A stretch of 64,000 nucleotides of DNA from SZAS-103 sp964449135 (lineage in GTDB: Bacteria; Pseudomonadota; Gammaproteobacteria; Xanthomonadales; Xanthomonadaceae). The notes under the pieces were generated by a model. It saw nothing but the letters and a program-made list of their open reading frames with translations. It made no database searches and was not told where the DNA came from. The position numbers and the translations under genes are program-made. Positions 62,058 through 64,000 of this stretch are shown piece after piece. Location of the stretch: NCBI GenBank assembly GCA_964449135.1, contig CAYUXZ010000003.1, positions 1 to 64,000 on the forward strand, written 5' to 3'. Positions within the stretch are counted from its first letter, which is position 1, and every line of letters begins with the position of its first letter.

Positions 62058-63968
62058 TCACCGCGCCGTCGCGACCGGCACGACGCCCTCGTCGAGCGCG
62101 CGCGCCTTCCCGACGAGCTGCTCGAACTCCGCGCGGTAGCCCCAGCGATCCACGCCGCCGGTGCCGCGCGCGAGCGCGTCGATCGCGTTCCACGAATACC
62201 CGTTGAGGTGCCTGCCGCCGCGCAGCTTGTCGGCGTAGGCGGCGACCGCCGCGGCGAAACGCAGGCGCGGGCTCGCGATCGTCGCGACCTGGCTGCGTTG
62301 CAACGGGGTTTCGATGAGCCGGCTCGCGCTCGCGTCGGGCTGCTTGTAGCGCAGGCGCAGAAGCCCGACTTCGCCAGCGCGGCCGGAATTGGCGACGGGC
62401 TTGCCGTAGCGCAGCGGATCGTTGGCGTCGCCGCCCGAACCGGCCAGGCTCAGCTCGTACAATGCGGTGACGTTGTGGCCTGCGCCGATCTCGCCGGCAT
62501 CCACCTTGTCGTTGTTGAAATCCTCGCGGCGCAGCGCGCGGTCCTCGTAGCCGATCAGCCGGTATTCGCTCACGACCGACGGATTGAACTCCATCTGGAT
62601 CTTCACGTCCTTGGCGATCGTCAGCAGGGTCGCGCCCATTTCCTCGACGAACACCTTGCGCGCCTCGTTGAGCGTGTCGATGTAGGCGTGGTTGCCGTCG
62701 CCGATGTCGGCGAGCTGCTCGGCCATCGTGTCGTGATAGTTGCCTTCGCCGAAGCCCAGCGTAGTCAACGCGATGCCGCTCTGGCGTTCTTTCGCGACCA
62801 TCTCCTTGAGGGGTCCTGCGTGGGGGCCGTGTACGTTGAAGTGGACAACGGGTGCCGGGATGACCCGGTCAGGGACGCCCCTGATGACGGAACTGTCCGC
62901 CTGCGCCTACGCCAGGCCGTGGCCGGCGCCGCCGTTGGTCGAGCCGCCGGCTTCCAGGCGGTCGAGAGCTGCGAGGATCTCGGCGTGATGGTCTCCCGGC
63001 GTGGTCGGCAGCACCAGGCCGGCCGATCCCGCGTACACGACGATCGCGACGCGGTCCTGCGCGCGCAGGTTCGGCACGAGTTGCGCGAACGCCTGCTTGA
63101 GCAGCGGCAGTTTGTTCGGTTCGTCCATCGAGCCCGAGGTGTCGATCAGGAACACGAGGTTCGCCGGCGGAATTTCCGCGCGCGGCACCTCGTAGCCCTT
63201 GATGCCGATCTGCAGCAGCGTGTGCTTCGGGTTCCACGGTGCGGGTGCCATCTCGGTGGTCACGCGGAACGGCACCGCGCGCGAGATCGGCGCGGGGTAG
63301 GCGTAGTCGAAGTAGTTGATCATCTCCTCGGCGCGCACCGCATCGGCGGGCGGGTGCTGCCCTTCGTTCAACATGCGGCGCACGTTCGAATAGCTGCCGG
63401 TGTCCACGTCAATGGAGAACGTGGAAACCGGGTTGTCGGCGGTACGCTGCACCGGATTGTCGTCGTGCGCGGCGTATTTCTCGCCGGCGGACACGGCCTG
63501 CGTGGGGTTCCATTGTGGCGAGGCAGGCGCAGCTTGCATGACGACCGGCGGAGGCGGCGCCATGACCGATTTCAGGCGCGCGCCGGCGACATCCACGCGA
63601 TCGAGGTTGTTCGCGATTCCGCCCGCCGCGGCTTTCGCGGGAGCGGACGCGGGCGCAGGCCCATCGACGGCGGCGGTGAGCGCGGCTTCGGATTCCAGGG
63701 GCTGGCCCGTCGCGATCGTGCCCGAAACATCCTTCTTGTCCTCTTCCTTGCCGAGGGCTCGCGCGCGTTCGTCGCGAAGCGGTTCGTTCGATGCCTGTGG
63801 GTTCGCAGCGGCGGACTTGCGACCGCCGGGCGCAGCGTGATCGGCGGAAGTGGCCGTGGAGGCTGCGGCGGGCGAGGAAGTTACCGCGGATTGCGGTCCC
63901 TGCGTGGTGCTGCACGCGGCGGCGGCGATGCTCAGGGCGATGCTCAGGGCGAGGCGATGGCGTTGCAT
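62058..63968 (-). pseudogene. vWA-domain lipoprotein (YfbK-like), interrupted by an in-frame stop
   Basis: One frame of 637 codons reads through from 63968 to 62058 except for TAG at 62907-62909. The N-terminal part has a lipoprotein signal (LALSIALSIAAAACS, Cys19), an Ala/Pro-rich linker with LDRVDVAGARLKSV at 122-135, and a vWA domain with MIDAS motif DTSGSMD at 276-282. After the stop, about 35 codons (to 62802) are unlike the family (expected ...NRVILATDGDFNVG...; seen ...DRVIPAPVVHFNVH...), then family-like sequence resumes at MVAKERQSGIALTTLGFGEGNYHDT and continues to the C-terminal DUF3520-type domain. Likely a sequencing fault in an intact gene; a real pseudogene is possible. Confidence 0.8.
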
Positions 63969-64000
63969 GGGGCGGCTCCGTGGTGGATGGCCCCGATTGC

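Noticed and set aside
59074..62193. Open frame of more than 1000 codons antisense to the GGDEF-EAL gene
   Set aside because: Translation is Arg/Ala/His-rich with no domain, and the plus-strand frame has intact GGDEF and EAL motifs; long antisense frames are expected at this GC content.

Overview
The window looks like a chromosomal contig from a high-GC gammaproteobacterium of the Xanthomonadales (Xanthomonadaceae/Rhodanobacteraceae type). This rests on the overall GC-rich codon use, the gene orders fabD-fabG-acpP-fabF-pabB-pabC-mltG-tmk-holB-pilZ, rpoE-rseA-mucD and lepA-lepB-rnc-era-recO, and the nagZ-hpt-MTI phosphorylase cluster. I see no insertion sequence, prophage, integrase or CRISPR array, and the coding density is high.

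Layout. 1-8900: distal half of the S10/spc/alpha ribosomal operon (rplX to rplQ, with secY and rpoA), ending in a clear terminator; rpmJ is absent after secY. 9063-18013: type II fatty acid synthesis (fabD, fabG, acpP, fabF), p-aminobenzoate synthesis (pabB, pabC), mltG, tmk, holB and pilZ, mostly with 4-base start/stop overlaps. 18029-20738 (minus): an unusual lower-GC membrane protein and a FadB/FadJ-like beta-oxidation enzyme. 20898-23882: envelope-stress module rpoE-rseA-mucD behind a good sigma-E-type promoter. 23959-28125 (minus): a 1388-residue autotransporter with about nine Ig-like repeats, lying between mucD and lepA. 28544-34120: lepA, lepB, a DUF4845 protein, rnc, era, recO. 34111-43796: a REC-Hpt protein, a YdbH/YdbL pair, rlmD, a CYTH protein, nagZ, hpt, MTI phosphorylase, a predicted 2OG-Fe(II) oxygenase and an Ala-rich secreted protein.

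43887-47500 (minus) is the most unusual part: rtcB RNA ligase behind a slipin gene, preceded by a structured leader carrying two head-to-tail tRNA-like elements. Both have reduced acceptor stems, and one has a GCAA tetraloop in place of the anticodon loop. Upstream of these is a 39-codon small ORF with its own candidate promoter and terminator. 47488-54482 (minus): pruA, a second SPFH protein, a GAF-GGDEF protein and an OPT transporter. 54653-64000: a small protein, an MsbA-like ABC exporter, a YigZ protein, an ECF sigma/anti-sigma pair, a GAF-GGDEF-EAL protein and an interrupted von Willebrand-domain lipoprotein.

Two places look like sequence or assembly faults rather than biology. In secY, 10 Ns are followed by a noisy second copy of the preceding 60 or so bases. 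In the vWA gene, about 36 codons are scrambled in frame and include a TAG. Short perfect hairpins recur in most intergenic gaps of the ribosomal and fab regions and may be one dispersed family.
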